Shown here: piece by piece, positions 43,576-53,980 of the stretch
Layout of the letters: the number at the start of each line of letters is the position of its first letter
How positions within the stretch are numbered: position 1 is the stretch's first letter
Source: Gautieria morchelliformis
Lineage: Eukaryota > Basidiomycota > Agaricomycetes > Gomphales > Gomphaceae
Direction of reading: 5' to 3'
Assembly: GCA_015179125.1 (NCBI GenBank)
Contig: WHVA01000586.1
Location: 1 to 64,000 of the forward strand
Length of the DNA stretch: 64,000 nucleotides
Position numbers and translations under genes: made by a program
The notes under the pieces: generated by a model
Databases searched by the model: none
What the model was told of the DNA's origin: nothing
What the model saw: only the letters and a program-made list of their open reading frames with translations

Positions 43576-44663
43576 CTATGCACGTCGATGGTTCCCTGTC
43601 TCATAGTCCAACCACATGGCTTCAGCAATAGCATCACGCCTATGTGCTGCCCTTGTGGATTCTGCTTGTGTGATGCCTACATGAGGTTGCTCCTGCACAT
43701 GCTCTTTTTGAACTGCGTGAGGACCTTCCCCCCCATCCCATTCCATATCATCATCAATGTCCTGGGTGCAGATAAAGTTATGCAAGATGCAAAGAGCAGA
43801 GATGATACGACCCTGCACTGCAATTGGGAACTCATTTGCAAATCATAGCATGGCAAATTGTTTCTGAGATACCCCAAAAATCCTTTCAACCACATTTCGT
43901 GCCTGTGCGTGTCGCAGATTGAACAGTTCCTTGGGATTTCCAGGTCTATGAACTGTGTTAAATATTGGAGATAATAAGCCTATGGTTCCACAACTCACTT
44001 GTGCTGAGTAGCCTCCCACTCCCGGAGATGGTAGTGAATGTTAAAAGGGGACAAGGAGGGAGATGGAGACAAAGATGGAATGGAACACGATGCGCAATGC
44101 ACAAGACGAAACACTACTGAGGACTGCTGTTAACTCACTCAACCGGACTCAAGCTATGTGAGTGGACGGGCTGAAACCGATCAATTCAATGTAACTAATG
44201 GTCTAGCTACTTATACAAGTCGGTCATAGGGGTGATATACCGGCAGAAAGTCTTGGAACATGAGCCGGTATTATGACCGGTGATGAGTCACGGAAGTAGC
44301 ACATGGATGTGACAGCAGACAGATCACTAGCTAGAAGAGTGGGGAAAATACTAGAAATCATGGGAAAAATACTACTGGATTCACAACAGTGAACACCTCG
44401 ATATGGGACAAGCAATGCATCACATGAGGCAAACCCAGCATCAGCAAGGTAGTACTTCCCAGCTGGTATCTTCAGGTCATGGCACCATGCATCCTCAAAG
44501 ACTGCACCGTCATATGCACTACCCTCCCAGCCAGCAAGGACATAGCAAAAATGCATGTCAAATGTACATGCTGCAAGCACATTTTGGGTAACCCTCCCTT
44601 TCCTGTTCCGGTAATGTGCCTTGTCCTCACTGGGTGGATGAACATCCAGATGTGTCCCATCAT
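43576..44663 (-). pseudogene. Harbinger DDE transposase (DDE_Tnp_4 type)
   Basis: Minus-strand transposase with all three catalytic positions visible: CNDGTHLDVHPPSEDKAHYR (first D), AGKYYLADAGFASCDALLVP (second D) and RPGNPKELFNLRHAQ followed by RNVVERIFGVSQKQ (E), then VQGRIISALCILHNFICTQD. The gene is cut after YRGVH by a 350-bp solo LTR; removing it and one target duplication restores YRGVHYHLREWEATQHK. A candidate intron follows that segment. There is a TGA at 43843-43845 in the frame (QFAML-stop-FANEFPI). N-terminal exons upstream of 44663 were not resolved. Confidence 0.8.
44039..44388. mobile_element. solo LTR, 350 bp, in Harbinger transposase
   Basis: Starts TGTTAAAAGG and ends TTCACAACA (TGTT...AACA termini), flanked by perfect 5-bp duplications GTGAA at 44034-44038 and 44389-44393. 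It contains no ORF. Size, TG/CA ends and 5-bp duplication fit a solo LTR left by LTR-LTR recombination; its family is not otherwise seen in this window. Confidence 0.87.
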
Positions 44664-44689
44664 TGCACCTAGTGTGTCCTTGTAAATAA

Positions 44690-45060
44690 CCTATGTATCC
44701 ATATGTACACTAGTTATTACCTAATCCCAGTGGGCCCCTTAGGGACCACTGTATAGTTTATGTGTGGGAACTGGTCAGCGGCTCCCATCGCATCTTACCC
44801 TTACGCTGTCACTACGTAGCATCAGAATACCACACATTGGTCAAGTTCTGCCATGCTCTTGTGACTCAAGGCTTAAGATAGACATCTTTACACCTTTTTG
44901 AACTATCCTGCGGTTGATCACCACGTGACCAACCAATTGTGGATTCAAAGCAATCTTGAAAAAGATCGCTGCATTGACGACTAAACATCATTGATACCCT
45001 CCAGTAGACCCTCTACTGTCGGCTGCGAGCGTGATGATTCCACGCAGTCGAAGACGGACA
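44690..45060. other. unassigned; possible remnant of Harbinger end or Gypsy2 LTR
   Basis: No coding signature. A Gypsy2 5' LTR should lie about here if that element were complete, but I could not find TG/CA boundaries or a primer site, and there is no second LTR copy in the window to compare. Confidence 0.4.
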
Positions 45061-45066
45061 TGAGCG

Positions 45067-46967
45067 TTGAGCTTGCGGTCCACGCCACAGGCGCAGCCCA
45101 GTGACACGACGGCTGACGCTACCCTGGACCAAGAGTCCAGGACGCCAGAAGACGGAGAGATCGTAGATCTCACCGCCCTCGTCCCCCCAATAGAGGACGA
45201 GGAAAACCCCGACCATGTCTCGCCGAGCGTGGTCGAGGACGAGATGTCGCTGGGTGACAAGCCGGCGCCCCCCCCCCCCCCCCAATCCCCTCTGCCCAGA
45301 GACAAAGGAAAGGGTAGAGAGGTCTCACCGTTGTCAGACGGCAGAGCATCAATATTGAGACGGGCACAAAACCACGACTTGAACTGCCGCTCACGAACTA
45401 GAGCAACGACGATCGTCCCCGAAGGGAGTATGAAGGCAAAAAAGGCGAGCCCCCGACGATGGTCAGGGCTTGGAATACCCAAGCTCAAGTCGCAAGAGCT
45501 CGAGAACTCACGCCGTCGACAACGAGACGGCAGAGGCCATGAACAAGCAGGTGCAGGATGTGCTGCACCGGAGCACCCTCATGGGCCACAAGCATGATCA
45601 ATTAGCATCGCAGCTTGATAACATTGCCGCCGCCATCATGGAGATTGGAAAGGAACTCCACCAAGCTGAGGAGATCAGGCTGCGAGATGTGGCCACGCTG
45701 GAGGATGTCCAGACCGCCCTCTGCTCATGTGGCTAACACGAAGAGCCACGTCAAAGCTCGCGACAGTCGGCAGCTAGTGCACACGGTCATGACGTGGAAG
45801 ACCCACGATGAAAGGAACTGGACAGGCAGCGAATGCCGCCGCCAGCCATCCCGGTCAAACAGGATGTGCGGTTCAAAAATGAACCCCAAGTGAAACCGGC
45901 TGCCCCAACGGACATCTGCAAGACGGTCCAACAGATCGTCAGAGAACAAGTTGCCTCAGAGACTGACTCTGAGACCACGACTGAGAGCTTAGAGCTCGAA
46001 GTTGAGCACTGGCAGTGAAAAGAGGCTGCAGCTGCACACCGCCATACGTGGGCCCTCAAGCTGCTGGCGAAGAACGCTGAGGAAGCGGTGGCCCAAAGCC
46101 ATGCCACCCAGCAGCCTGATGAACAGCTCACGCCAGCCATGCAGGACGCACAACAAGCGTGTGCAGCCTACAACAGCAGGCTGCGGATCCGCAACGCAGG
46201 ACTGACCAGGGACACCAGACACAAAATGCTCCTGATCCAGAGCCCGACCCAGGCCCAGGGCCCGTCAGGGCATACAACAGCCTGTCCCGCATGGCTGTGA
46301 TGCTGCGCGAACGATCCATGGCCCAACAGAGGGCCAGGGTATACCGGATCAGGCTGACATTGTACCACTGGAGCCATATGACGGGATCACATGGATGATC
46401 TGCGTGGCGTTGGCAGACGTCGCCGACACAGACCCGGAGAAGTCTGTGCTTGCAAAAGCTGGCATGAAGCTGGCTCACCCTGAGCCATACGCCGGGGGAT
46501 CTGACCTCGAAGAGTTTGAAATCTTTGTCGCAGCCATCTTAAGATGGCTGAAAATGAACTGCCTCCTAGGGCCAACCAGCGTCGACATGCAGGTCGGCTA
46601 CGTGGGCACTCGCCTGACTGGCGAAGCCCAGGAATGGTTCCTTCTAAACGTAGAACACTTTGATCGCCAGGTCCGCAGTTGGACTGTGGAAACAGTGATG
46701 CAGGGCCTCCAAAAAAGGTTCCTGCACACACTGACATACCACCACGCATTGAATAAATTCAACGCGGTCATGCAGGGCACGAAAACCGTTCAGGAGATGC
46801 TGAACGAGCTCACGAAATACGCAGCGTGTATGATACAGCCGCCAGATGACTACACGTTCCAGAGATGGTTCATGTCAGCGCTGCGTGAGACGCTGCGCAA
46901 TGAGGTCCTCAAAAATGGCTACAACGCCGAGAGCAGCTCAATAGAGCAACTCTTCCAGACGGCCTGA
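45067..46967 (+). pseudogene. Gypsy2 Gag, multiply frameshifted
   Basis: The N-terminal part (MSLRSTPQAQPSDTTADA) is acidic and proline-rich and contains a run of 16 C at 45268-45283. Coding then moves to other frames: a helical region at 45530 (AEAMNKQVQDVLHRSTLMGH), further pieces to 46380, and finally a retrotransposon Gag domain at 46395-46964 (HPEPYAGGSDLEEFEIFVAA, TRLTGEAQEWFLLNVEHF, MLNELTKYAACMIQPPDD). It ends at TGA 46965-46967, after which MIEEASRYN continues in the same frame. Confidence 0.75.
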
Positions 46968-48110
46968 ATGATAGAGGAGGCATCCCGATATAATATGAGG
47001 ATGCACCGCGCTTTCTGCGTGGCGGCAACAGCAAGCGCTGCCTGGCTTACAGGGAGCAAGCCAGTGACACAGACGGGCCTGACCAGGCCTAGCCTGTTCT
47101 CGAGAAGTGGAGCGTCGCAGCGACCACCACCCCCACACCCAGCGCAAGCTGGATACCCGCCTGAAGCTAAACAGCCTCAAGCGTCAGGGTTGTCCCCGCA
47201 ACCTGCCCTACCAACGAAAGCATTGGGCCGGCCTAACAACCGGCCTAATGGCAGCCAAAGCAGGGCTACGTGCTTTGAATGTGGCCAACCTGGCCACAAG
47301 AAAGTGGAGTGCCCCCGGCTTAGGTACGGTATCAGGACAGCAGCTGCGAGGCATGACAATGAGACTGAGGATCTGGAGACGGATCTTGGGCAAAATTCTC
47401 TTCAACAAATTGATGAAGAGGGGGAGGGTGATCCCCAACCCAACGAACCTCTGGACAACGGAGACGCGCCCGCTGAAGAGTGGGATCCCAAGCCATCCCA
47501 GTACTACGAATGGGACGAAGAGGTGGAAGACACCTCCTACAGGTCCAGCGCGATCAGAATCACGCCGGAAGATGACACTGCCACGAAAGTCATGGCGGCA
47601 CGCATGTCGATTACGCCAGACAAGGCAGCCGAACTGGTGTATCACCACCGAAGAAAACATAGGACATGGCCGACGTGCCCGCGCAGTGAGAACCATACCC
47701 TCTTGGGGTACTGGGAAATAAATGGCATAAAAGCCCACTGCCTGCTGGATAGTGGGAGCGAGGGGGTATTACTATCCCCTGAATTCACGCGAGCTACAGG
47801 GATGAAGACATTCGCCCTGGAGCAACCAATTGCGCTGCAGCTAGCCTGCATAGGCAGCCGTTCCACTATCAATTATGGAACGAACACGACCATTAAATTT
47901 GGTCGTGAAACATACGACGAATATTTCAACGTAGCGAACGTCGAATATTACGACGCGATCTTAGGGACACCATTCCTAAGGAGATTTGGCATCACCCTGG
48001 ACTTCTCAAGACCAGGGACGATCCGCAAGGGGAACGAAATAATCCCCATGGGCAAGGGGCCAAGGGTGAGCAGGATCACCCCAGCGCCAAAGCCAAACCT
48101 GGCTCATTGA
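46968..48110 (+). CDS. Gypsy2 Gag nucleocapsid and protease
   Basis: Continues the Gag frame after a single TGA. Contains a proline-rich stretch, a zinc knuckle (CFECGQPGHKKVECP, about residue 102) and an aspartic protease domain with active site CLLDSGSEGVLLSPEF and the flap/second-loop region YDAILGTPFLRRFGI. Ends at a TGA at 48108-48110; the pol part follows in another frame after a short gap. The protease would process Gag and Pol in an intact element. Confidence 0.82.
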   Translation: MIEEASRYNMRMHRAFCVAATASAAWLTGSKPVTQTGLTRPSLFSRSGASQRPPPPHPAQAGYPPEAKQPQASGLSPQPALPTKALGRPNNRPNGSQSRATCFECGQPGHKKVECPRLRYGIRTAAARHDNETEDLETDLGQNSLQQIDEEGEGDPQPNEPLDNGDAPAEEWDPKPSQYYEWDEEVEDTSYRSSAIRITPEDDTATKVMAARMSITPDKAAELVYHHRRKHRTWPTCPRSENHTLLGYWEINGIKAHCLLDSGSEGVLLSPEFTRATGMKTFALEQPIALQLACIGSRSTINYGTNTTIKFGRETYDEYFNVANVEYYDAILGTPFLRRFGITLDFSRPGTIRKGNEIIPMGKGPRVSRITPAPKPNLAH

Positions 48111-48188
48111 AGCCAGGAGGACGAGTCGCATAATGACTCGTCCTCGAGCTCACCCTACAATCGTAGGGAGAGGCGCTCCCACCTGACG

Positions 48189-50258
48189 GTGAAAGCGATG
48201 GGAAAAAGGAAAGTGGTTCCGCATGCCATGGGACCTAATAGACGCACACAGCGCCTAATGGCTTCTAAGCCAACCACCACCATCATCCTCATGGATGACA
48301 ACATCCCTTGCTTCCGCGAGGAATGGATGGAAAGGATCACTGACCTAGTCAGTGGAATTCCATTAGAACTCCCACCGCTGCGGAAGATCAACCACGAGAT
48401 CAATCTCATTGATCCCAACAAACACATGCGGTATCGACTACCGAAGTGCCCCGAGCATTTCTGAGAGGAACTGTCGGCAAAGATAGAACACTACACCACT
48501 GCAAAGTGGTGGATTCCGCCAGTTGCACAGCAGGCCATACCCATGCTGTGTGTGCCGAAGAAAAACGGTACACTACGGACCGTTTTAGATCTGCGCCAGC
48601 AGAACGAGAACATGGTGAAGGACGTTATGCCCTTCCCAGATCAGGATATCATCCACAGCGACATGGCTCGCTGTCGATATCGCACGAAGCTCGATATGTC
48701 TGAAGCATACGAGCAGATCCAGATTCATCCGGATCACGTAGCAAAGACCGCCTTTGCCATGATCCTTGGCACGTTTAGGAGCCAAGTGATACAGATGGCA
48801 GACTGTAATGCCCCATCGACGTTCCAATGGCTGATGACAGCCATTTTCCGCGACTGCATAGGTCGCTTCATCCATGTCTACATGGACGACATATTCATTT
48901 TCTCGCTCTCAATAGGAGAACATGAGGAGCACCTCTATATTGTCTTTGACAGACTGAGGAAGAACCATCTTTTTCTGAGCAAGAAAAAGGTTGATCTCTA
49001 TTCCATCCGAATGGAGTGCCTCGGCCACATCATCGATGGCCAAGGTGTACATGCCGACGAGGATAAGATGCAACGCATCCGCGAGTGGCGCAGGCCGCGG
49101 ACATTCAACGATGTCCAGCGTTTCCTCGGGCTAGTACAGTACCTGGCACATTACATGCCAGATGTTAGCTCATACACGACCCCGTTATCGGGCTGCACGC
49201 ATAACAACCGTCCATTCGAATGGACCCCACTACTAGACAAATGCTGGCAAAGCATCAAGGTGTTGGCCTGTAAGGCCCCGATCCTGCGTCCAATCGACGC
49301 ATGGTGCCCAGAGCCAATCTGGGTGATCACCGACGGGTCAAAAGCTGGTGTCGGTGCGGTCTATGGCCAAGGCCCCAACTGGAAAACCTGTCGGCCAGCC
49401 GGCTTCTTGTCAAAGAAGTTCAGTTTTGCTCAGCAACACTACCGGACTCACGAGCACGAGACAATTGCGGTGCTCGAGACTCTCATGAAATGGGAGGATA
49501 AACTGCTGGGTCGAAGCTTCACCCTCGTCACAGACCACAAAGGGCTCGAATACTTCGAGACCCAGAAGAGCCTATCTGACCGCCAGGTCAGATGGTGGGA
49601 GTTCCTATCCCGTTTCAACTTCAACACCATACATGTTGATGGTGTAAAGAACAAGGTAGCAGACTGCCTGTCGCGCTACTACGAGAGTGACACGAGTGAT
49701 GACAATCACCTGGACCACATCTTCGTAAACGCAGACGTGCGTTTAGACCCGGAAGGTGAGCTACTGCCCACCAATTGGTATATCGAGCTGCGGACAGCAG
49801 CAACGAGATGGTCTAACCACCTCGCAGAGAAGACAGAGGCGCAGATAATGGAAGCTGCCGCATTAAACGAGGGCTCACAAAAGCCTGCGAATGGCGCTGC
49901 ATCACGTGACGACGATGGCGATGATGTCAGAGTCATCGCCGCAGGTAATGATGGCGTGCCCCTGCGTCGGAGCATTGAACAAGGCATAGACCTGTCCAAG
50001 GTCTTACGAGATGCGTACCATAGGGACGCCATGTTCTCAAAGATCATGGAGCACCCGGACGCGCACCCGAGATTTGGGATCCGGGACCGGCTGATCTGGA
50101 CAAAAAATCAGCTCAAACGAGACGTCATCGCCATCCCCTGATCTGTTCTTCAGGGGGGAAGGAGGCTGATCGAAATAATCATCGATCGAGCACACCAGAT
50201 AGTTGGTCACTACGGCCATCTGAAGACATCGAACTACATTAGAAGGTCATATTGGTCG
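48189..50258 (+). pseudogene. Gypsy2 reverse transcriptase-RNase H
   Basis: One frame interrupted by TGA at 48462-48464 (PEHF-stop-EELSAKIE) and TGA at 50139-50141 (VIAIP-stop-SVLQGG). Reverse transcriptase motifs: MLCVPKKNGTLRTVLDLRQQ, TKLDMSEAYEQIQIHPD, HVYMDDIFIFSLSIGEHEEH with the YxDD pair, FLGLVQYLAHYMPDV. RNase H: WVITDGSKAGVGAVYGQG, HEHETIAVLETLMKWED, LVTDHKGLEYF. After the second stop the frame leads into the first half of the integrase zinc finger (HQIVGHYGHLKTSNYIRRSY). Confidence 0.85.
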
Positions 50259-50261
50259 CCG

Positions 50262-50465
50262 GTGTAGAGAGGGAAGCCTCGCTGGAGTGACAAACTGCGC
50301 AGAACTACTAACGCAGCTGGTAGTTAGCGGGAAAGAGGAGTCTCCATTACTAATCTAAGTGGACCACTATATACTCTGAGAACAATGGGAGTGGCACAAG
50401 GTGACATCATACTAAAAGACAAGGAAAACATATAATCTCCAACTAGAGAGCGTAGCTCTCTTACA
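50262..50465. mobile_element. MITE-like insertion, 204 bp
   Basis: Interrupts the integrase zinc finger between the His and Cys pairs. Removing 50262-50468 joins RRSYWSP to GMSPDIESFC in frame. Ends are imperfect inverted repeats (GTGTAGAGAG at left; TGTAAGAGAG on the other strand at right), with a 3-bp CCG on both sides (50259-50261 and 50466-50468). No ORF. Class not certain. Confidence 0.75.
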
Positions 50466-51296
50466 CCGGGCATGAGCCCGGACATTGAGTCATTCTGCAC
50501 ATTGTGCGTGAAGTGCCAGATGATGAAAACTGGGCCACAATGGCCCAAAGGCTTACTACACAGCCTACCCATTCTGGATAGGCCGTGGCAGTCAATTGGC
50601 ATCGACTTCATGGGGTCCCTGCCCAAATCTAATGACTGTGACTACCTAATGGTAGTCATCAACCGACTAACGTCGCATGTCCACCTCGTCCCAACCACGA
50701 CGAGTGTGTCAGCGGAGTAGCCTGGCTGTTTCTGAAGGAAATTGTTCGACTCCATGGAGTCCCAGACTCCATCATCTCGGATAGAGACTTGAAGTTCACG
50801 TCGATCTTCTGGCGTGAACTACAGCGACTCATGGGGACCAAGCTCCTCATGTCGACTGCCTTCCATCCCCAAATGGATGGAGCGACTGAGCGCGCAAACC
50901 GCTCGATTGGACAGATATTGCACGCAGTCATCAGGGACGATCAGAAGGATTGGGCATTGAAATGCCCAATGGTTGAGGTCGCCCTCAACAGCAATGTCAG
51001 TGCAACCACAGGGTTCGCGCCCTTTGAGCTGAACCACGGCTATATGCCGCAGATAGATCTCCCCATAGCCGCGGACACCCCGTTTAAGGGGGTAGCCCGG
51101 TTCGTACATCAGGCCAGATGGAACCTGATGGTGGCACATGATGCAATCATTGAGCATCGAATGAGGCAAATGTTTCATGCAAGCAAGAAACATACGGCGA
51201 GCGACAGGTATGCGGCCAATGACCATGTCTACCTCTTGACCCAAAACCTGACTCTACAGAAAGGAAGAGCCAGAAAACTCATCCCGCGGTACATCG
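50466..51296 (+). pseudogene. Gypsy2 integrase core
   Basis: Second half of the HHCC zinc finger (FCTLCVKCQMMK), then the catalytic domain: first D in WQSIGIDFMGSLPKS, a frame shift near 50718 (SVSAE-stop against VAWLFLKEIVRLHG), second D in IISDRDLKFTSIFW and E in DGATERANRSIGQI. Followed by ALNSNVSATTGFAPFELNHG. Coding stops at the solo LTR at 51297. Confidence 0.83.
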
Positions 51297-51987
51297 TGTG
51301 AAGGATTAAGAGCAGCTGATGATGAATTAGATGTAGATTCAGACTTTGGTTTGAAGTCGAATCGAGTGGAGTCGTAAAAACAGATAGATAGAGTAAACAC
51401 AAGGTGTGTATGCTCTTCAGTGACAACTACGCAAGTATATGCGTCGCAAGGTACCAAGTTACTTCAAGAATGTGAGTTCTAATTGACTGAAGAATATGTG
51501 TGTACATGCTGAACTATTTAACTAGCTACGAGGTCTGCTGCGGCGTGAAGAGTGGAGGGGGGAACGCATGGGTCGACTGATGTGTGTGGATTCGGGAATA
51601 CGGTGTTGCGGAGACAGCAGTAGCTAGGGGATCGATGTAACGAATGGGAGGGATGTATGTAGTCATGTGCATCAGAAGAATGGTTTGTGGATTATTGAAG
51701 GGAATATTATGGAAGATATGTAGGTCACCGGCTCCATGACTAGCTCCTCCATGGATCAATGTCTCTCGGGCTTGGGCTGTGACTCGGGTCAAGTGGGTCC
51801 GCGGGCATTGGGTCAGGGTAGGATCGGTAGAATATTGGGAGTGATGCGGTGTGTCATGCGGACGTGTGTGGACTCGAATAGGCGTGGACGGTGTGGGTGA
51901 GGGTGTGTGTGAGTCATAGGGTGGTGTGTATGCGGTAGTTCGACGGATTGTGATGGCAGCGGCGGCTTACGGGTTATATTTGTGACA
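51297..51987. mobile_element. solo LTR, 691 bp, in Gypsy2 integrase
   Basis: Starts TGTGAAGGATTAAGAG and ends TATATTTGTGACA, flanked by perfect 5-bp duplications CATCG at 51292-51296 and 51988-51992. Removing it with one duplication joins RKLIPRYI to GLYRIVEAHNDTL in frame. No ORF inside. Same logic as the 350-bp solo LTR at 44039, but a different family. Confidence 0.9.
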
Positions 51988-52375
51988 CATCGGACTGTAC
52001 CGCATCGTCGAGGCGCATAACGACACCTTGACAGTGACCCTTGAGCTTCCCAACGAGCTGAAAAGCCGTCGTATATCACCAGTCTTTCATTCAAGCCTCA
52101 TATGATGACACGAGGCTAACAATGACGAATTGTTCCCTCGTCGTGAGGCCAAGTCATTTTATGACTTTGGAGCAAATGACGACGAGGAGTGGCTCGTCGA
52201 CAAGATTATCGCACATCGATGGATAAACTCGACGGACCTGGAGTTCCAGGTCCGCTGGACCCTAGGCGATGTGACATGGGAACCCATGTCATTGTGCAAG
52301 GATCTTGAAGCCCTAGATAGCTATCTAGAGCTCCAGGGGGTGGGCAAGCCACGCGTCCTCCCCAGGCACCGCTAG
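51988..52375 (+). pseudogene. Gypsy2 integrase tail and chromodomain
   Basis: GLYRIVEAHNDTLTVTLELP and RRISPVFHSSLI (the usual integrase end), a frame change near 52100, then a chromodomain-like stretch EEWLVDKIIAHRWINSTDLE, FQVRWTLGDVTWEPMSLCKD, LEALDSYLEL. Stop at 52373-52375. The aromatic cage residues are only partly conserved. Confidence 0.8.
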
Positions 52376-52523
52376 ATGCGTCTGTCACATGCACACCATG
52401 TGACACGCCGGCCTCGGCGCGGTTGAATTTTTGCCTCGGATCTTTCCGAAGGCGCATCGCTTCTTGGAAGCAACCACCATCATCTCCCCATGAAGATGAT
52501 GCCCCCAAAAGATGGGATGGACG

Positions 52524-53021
52524 TGTTGGGTGCATTTATGCTCCTGCACCAAAATCAAGCATAATATATCCAATTTGTTGTGTGGCCTTCCAATTTCTTC
52601 TCACATTGTTCTTGTATTATGCATCCATTTCTCTGGTTATTTTCGAAATTTTCCACTCATTCCTTATCTCTCTATTTCATCTTGTTATTCCTACTTTCAC
52701 AAGCGGCTGCACCCAGCGGAGTCTGAAATGACTTCGACGCGCGAGCTCTTGGGCGCTAAAGGGCCGGGTAGTAGTACATGCGCAGTGGAACACATTTCCC
52801 CCTCTCTCAGTGACCACTAAATTCACTGAGAGAGGCAAGTAAATTAGTCTAGTAGTCTTTGCATTTATTGACCTAGAAATCCTCTGTAGTGAATTGATTT
52901 CTAGGTAGTGTATAATATATTTACAGTGACCACTAAATTCACTGAGAGAGTGAATTGATTTCTAGTCTATTCTTTTGAATAACAAGTCCATACCTACTGC
53001 CTATAATTCCTGTCCTCTACA
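52524..53021 (+). repeat. Copia2 5' LTR
   Basis: 498 bp, TGTTGGGTGC...CCTCTACA. One difference from the Copia1 LTR (C for T near 52924). Confidence 0.93.
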
Positions 53022-53035
53022 GGGTTATGGGCCCC
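53022..53035 (+). promoter_or_regulatory. primer-binding site (initiator-tRNA internal type)
   Basis: GGGTTATGGGCCCC directly follows the LTR. It is complementary to the anticodon stem-loop of eukaryotic initiator methionine tRNA (CCCATAACCC), not to the tRNA 3' end. Drosophila copia and yeast Ty5 are known to prime from a half-tRNA in this way. The gag ATG (53027-53029) lies inside this site. Confidence 0.8.
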
Positions 53036-53980
53036 GGAGACACTTCTGAGAAGCTGTTGGGTGTTGAGAAGCTTGCTACTGATGGAAGTAATTGGCCATT
53101 GTGGCGAGCCACTCTCATCAGCTATTTCGAGTCCAAAAATCTGCTCAAGCATGTAGAAGGGAGAGTCACTCGACCTCCTGATCCTCCAGTCATGCCCCCA
53201 GGCCATATTCTAACAGAAGCTGAGGAAACTCAGATGGATAAGGCCGAGGAGAAGCTGGAGAGATACCTTGCTAGAGAAGGACAAGCCAAGACCCAAATCA
53301 TCGTCTCAGTGTCAGAGTCATTAGCCCTGATGCTACAGAAGCAGAAGACAGCAAAAGAGACTTGGGATGCACTGGTCAATGAAATGACCAAAAAGCCCAA
53401 GATGGTCCTCACCAGCCTGCAGAGACAACTCCGCAGTATGAGATGTCCTGAGGATGGAGACTTGAGAGATCACTTGGACAAGGCCCAAGACCTATATGCT
53501 CGTCTTAATGAGATGGGAGCTAGAGTTTCTGAAGAAGAATTCATGGACATAATCCTTGCGTCACTTCCACCATCCTATGAGGCAGTCATGAATGCCCTTA
53601 CAACTTCGCTTGAAGAATGCGGGATGCCATTGGTCCCTGATAATATTATTAGGGTACTAAAGGCTCAGTATGACAGGAAGAAAACACTCCCGCAAGAAGA
53701 GCAGGTGTTTATTGGTTCATCTACTAAGAAGGACCAGAAGGGGCAGAAGGCGCATGTATGCACCAACTGCAAAAAGCCTGGACATTCCATCGAAAATTGC
53801 TGGGCTAAAGGAGGTGGTAAAGAAGGTCAAGGACCACGTCAGAAGAAGAAAGCCAAAGCAAGAAGAAGAAGAAGGGTAAAGCAAAAGCGAATGTTGCCGA
53901 AGAAGAGTCTACTTCTGAGGAAAGTGGTGATGGGCATCTTGCCTTCACCAATTTCGACGAGTGCTCTAATTTCAATTTGA
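53027..53980 (+). CDS. Copia2 Gag
   Basis: 317 codons beginning MGPGDTSEKLLGVEKLATDG. Copia-type Gag: NWPLWRATLISYFESKNLL, KTAKETWDALVNEMTKK, DHLDKAQDLYARLNEMG, ASLPPSYEAVMNALTTS, then a zinc knuckle CTNCKKPGHSIENCW at about residue 246. After an AAG-rich stretch at 53845-53875 the frame loses the pol continuation and reads about 35 unrelated residues to the stop. The usual copia layout is a single gag-pol frame, so the real Gag part ends near 53860. Confidence 0.85.
   Translation: MGPGDTSEKLLGVEKLATDGSNWPLWRATLISYFESKNLLKHVEGRVTRPPDPPVMPPGHILTEAEETQMDKAEEKLERYLAREGQAKTQIIVSVSESLALMLQKQKTAKETWDALVNEMTKKPKMVLTSLQRQLRSMRCPEDGDLRDHLDKAQDLYARLNEMGARVSEEEFMDIILASLPPSYEAVMNALTTSLEECGMPLVPDNIIRVLKAQYDRKKTLPQEEQVFIGSSTKKDQKGQKAHVCTNCKKPGHSIENCWAKGGGKEGQGPRQKKKAKARRRRRVKQKRMLPKKSLLLRKVVMGILPSPISTSALISI

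Larger units (their letters stand above)
42242..44680. mobile_element. PIF/Harbinger DNA transposon, decayed
   Basis: Two-gene layout characteristic of PIF/Harbinger: a Myb/SANT-like DNA-binding protein (plus strand) facing a DDE transposase (minus strand). A possible left end GAGCCTGTTCGACTACGG at 42242 follows TTA, which would fit the family's 3-bp TWA target duplication. I did not find the matching right inverted repeat before Gypsy2, so the right end may be truncated. Split by a solo LTR at 44039-44388. Confidence 0.75.
45067..52523 (+). mobile_element. Gypsy2: Ty3/gypsy chromovirus, degenerate
   Basis: Plus-strand gypsy with gag, protease, reverse transcriptase, RNase H, integrase and chromodomain in order, so pol is complete in layout. 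It carries two later insertions (MITE-like, 50262-50465; solo LTR, 51297-51987) and several nonsense codons and frameshifts. The 3' LTR is absent: about 150 bp after the chromodomain stop the sequence runs directly into the Copia2 5' LTR. No 5' LTR was recognised. Confidence 0.85.

Noticed and set aside
45268-48110. A separate host gene for the zinc-knuckle protein at 46968
   Set aside because: It is in frame with the preceding Gag domain and carries a retroviral-type protease, so it is part of Gypsy2.
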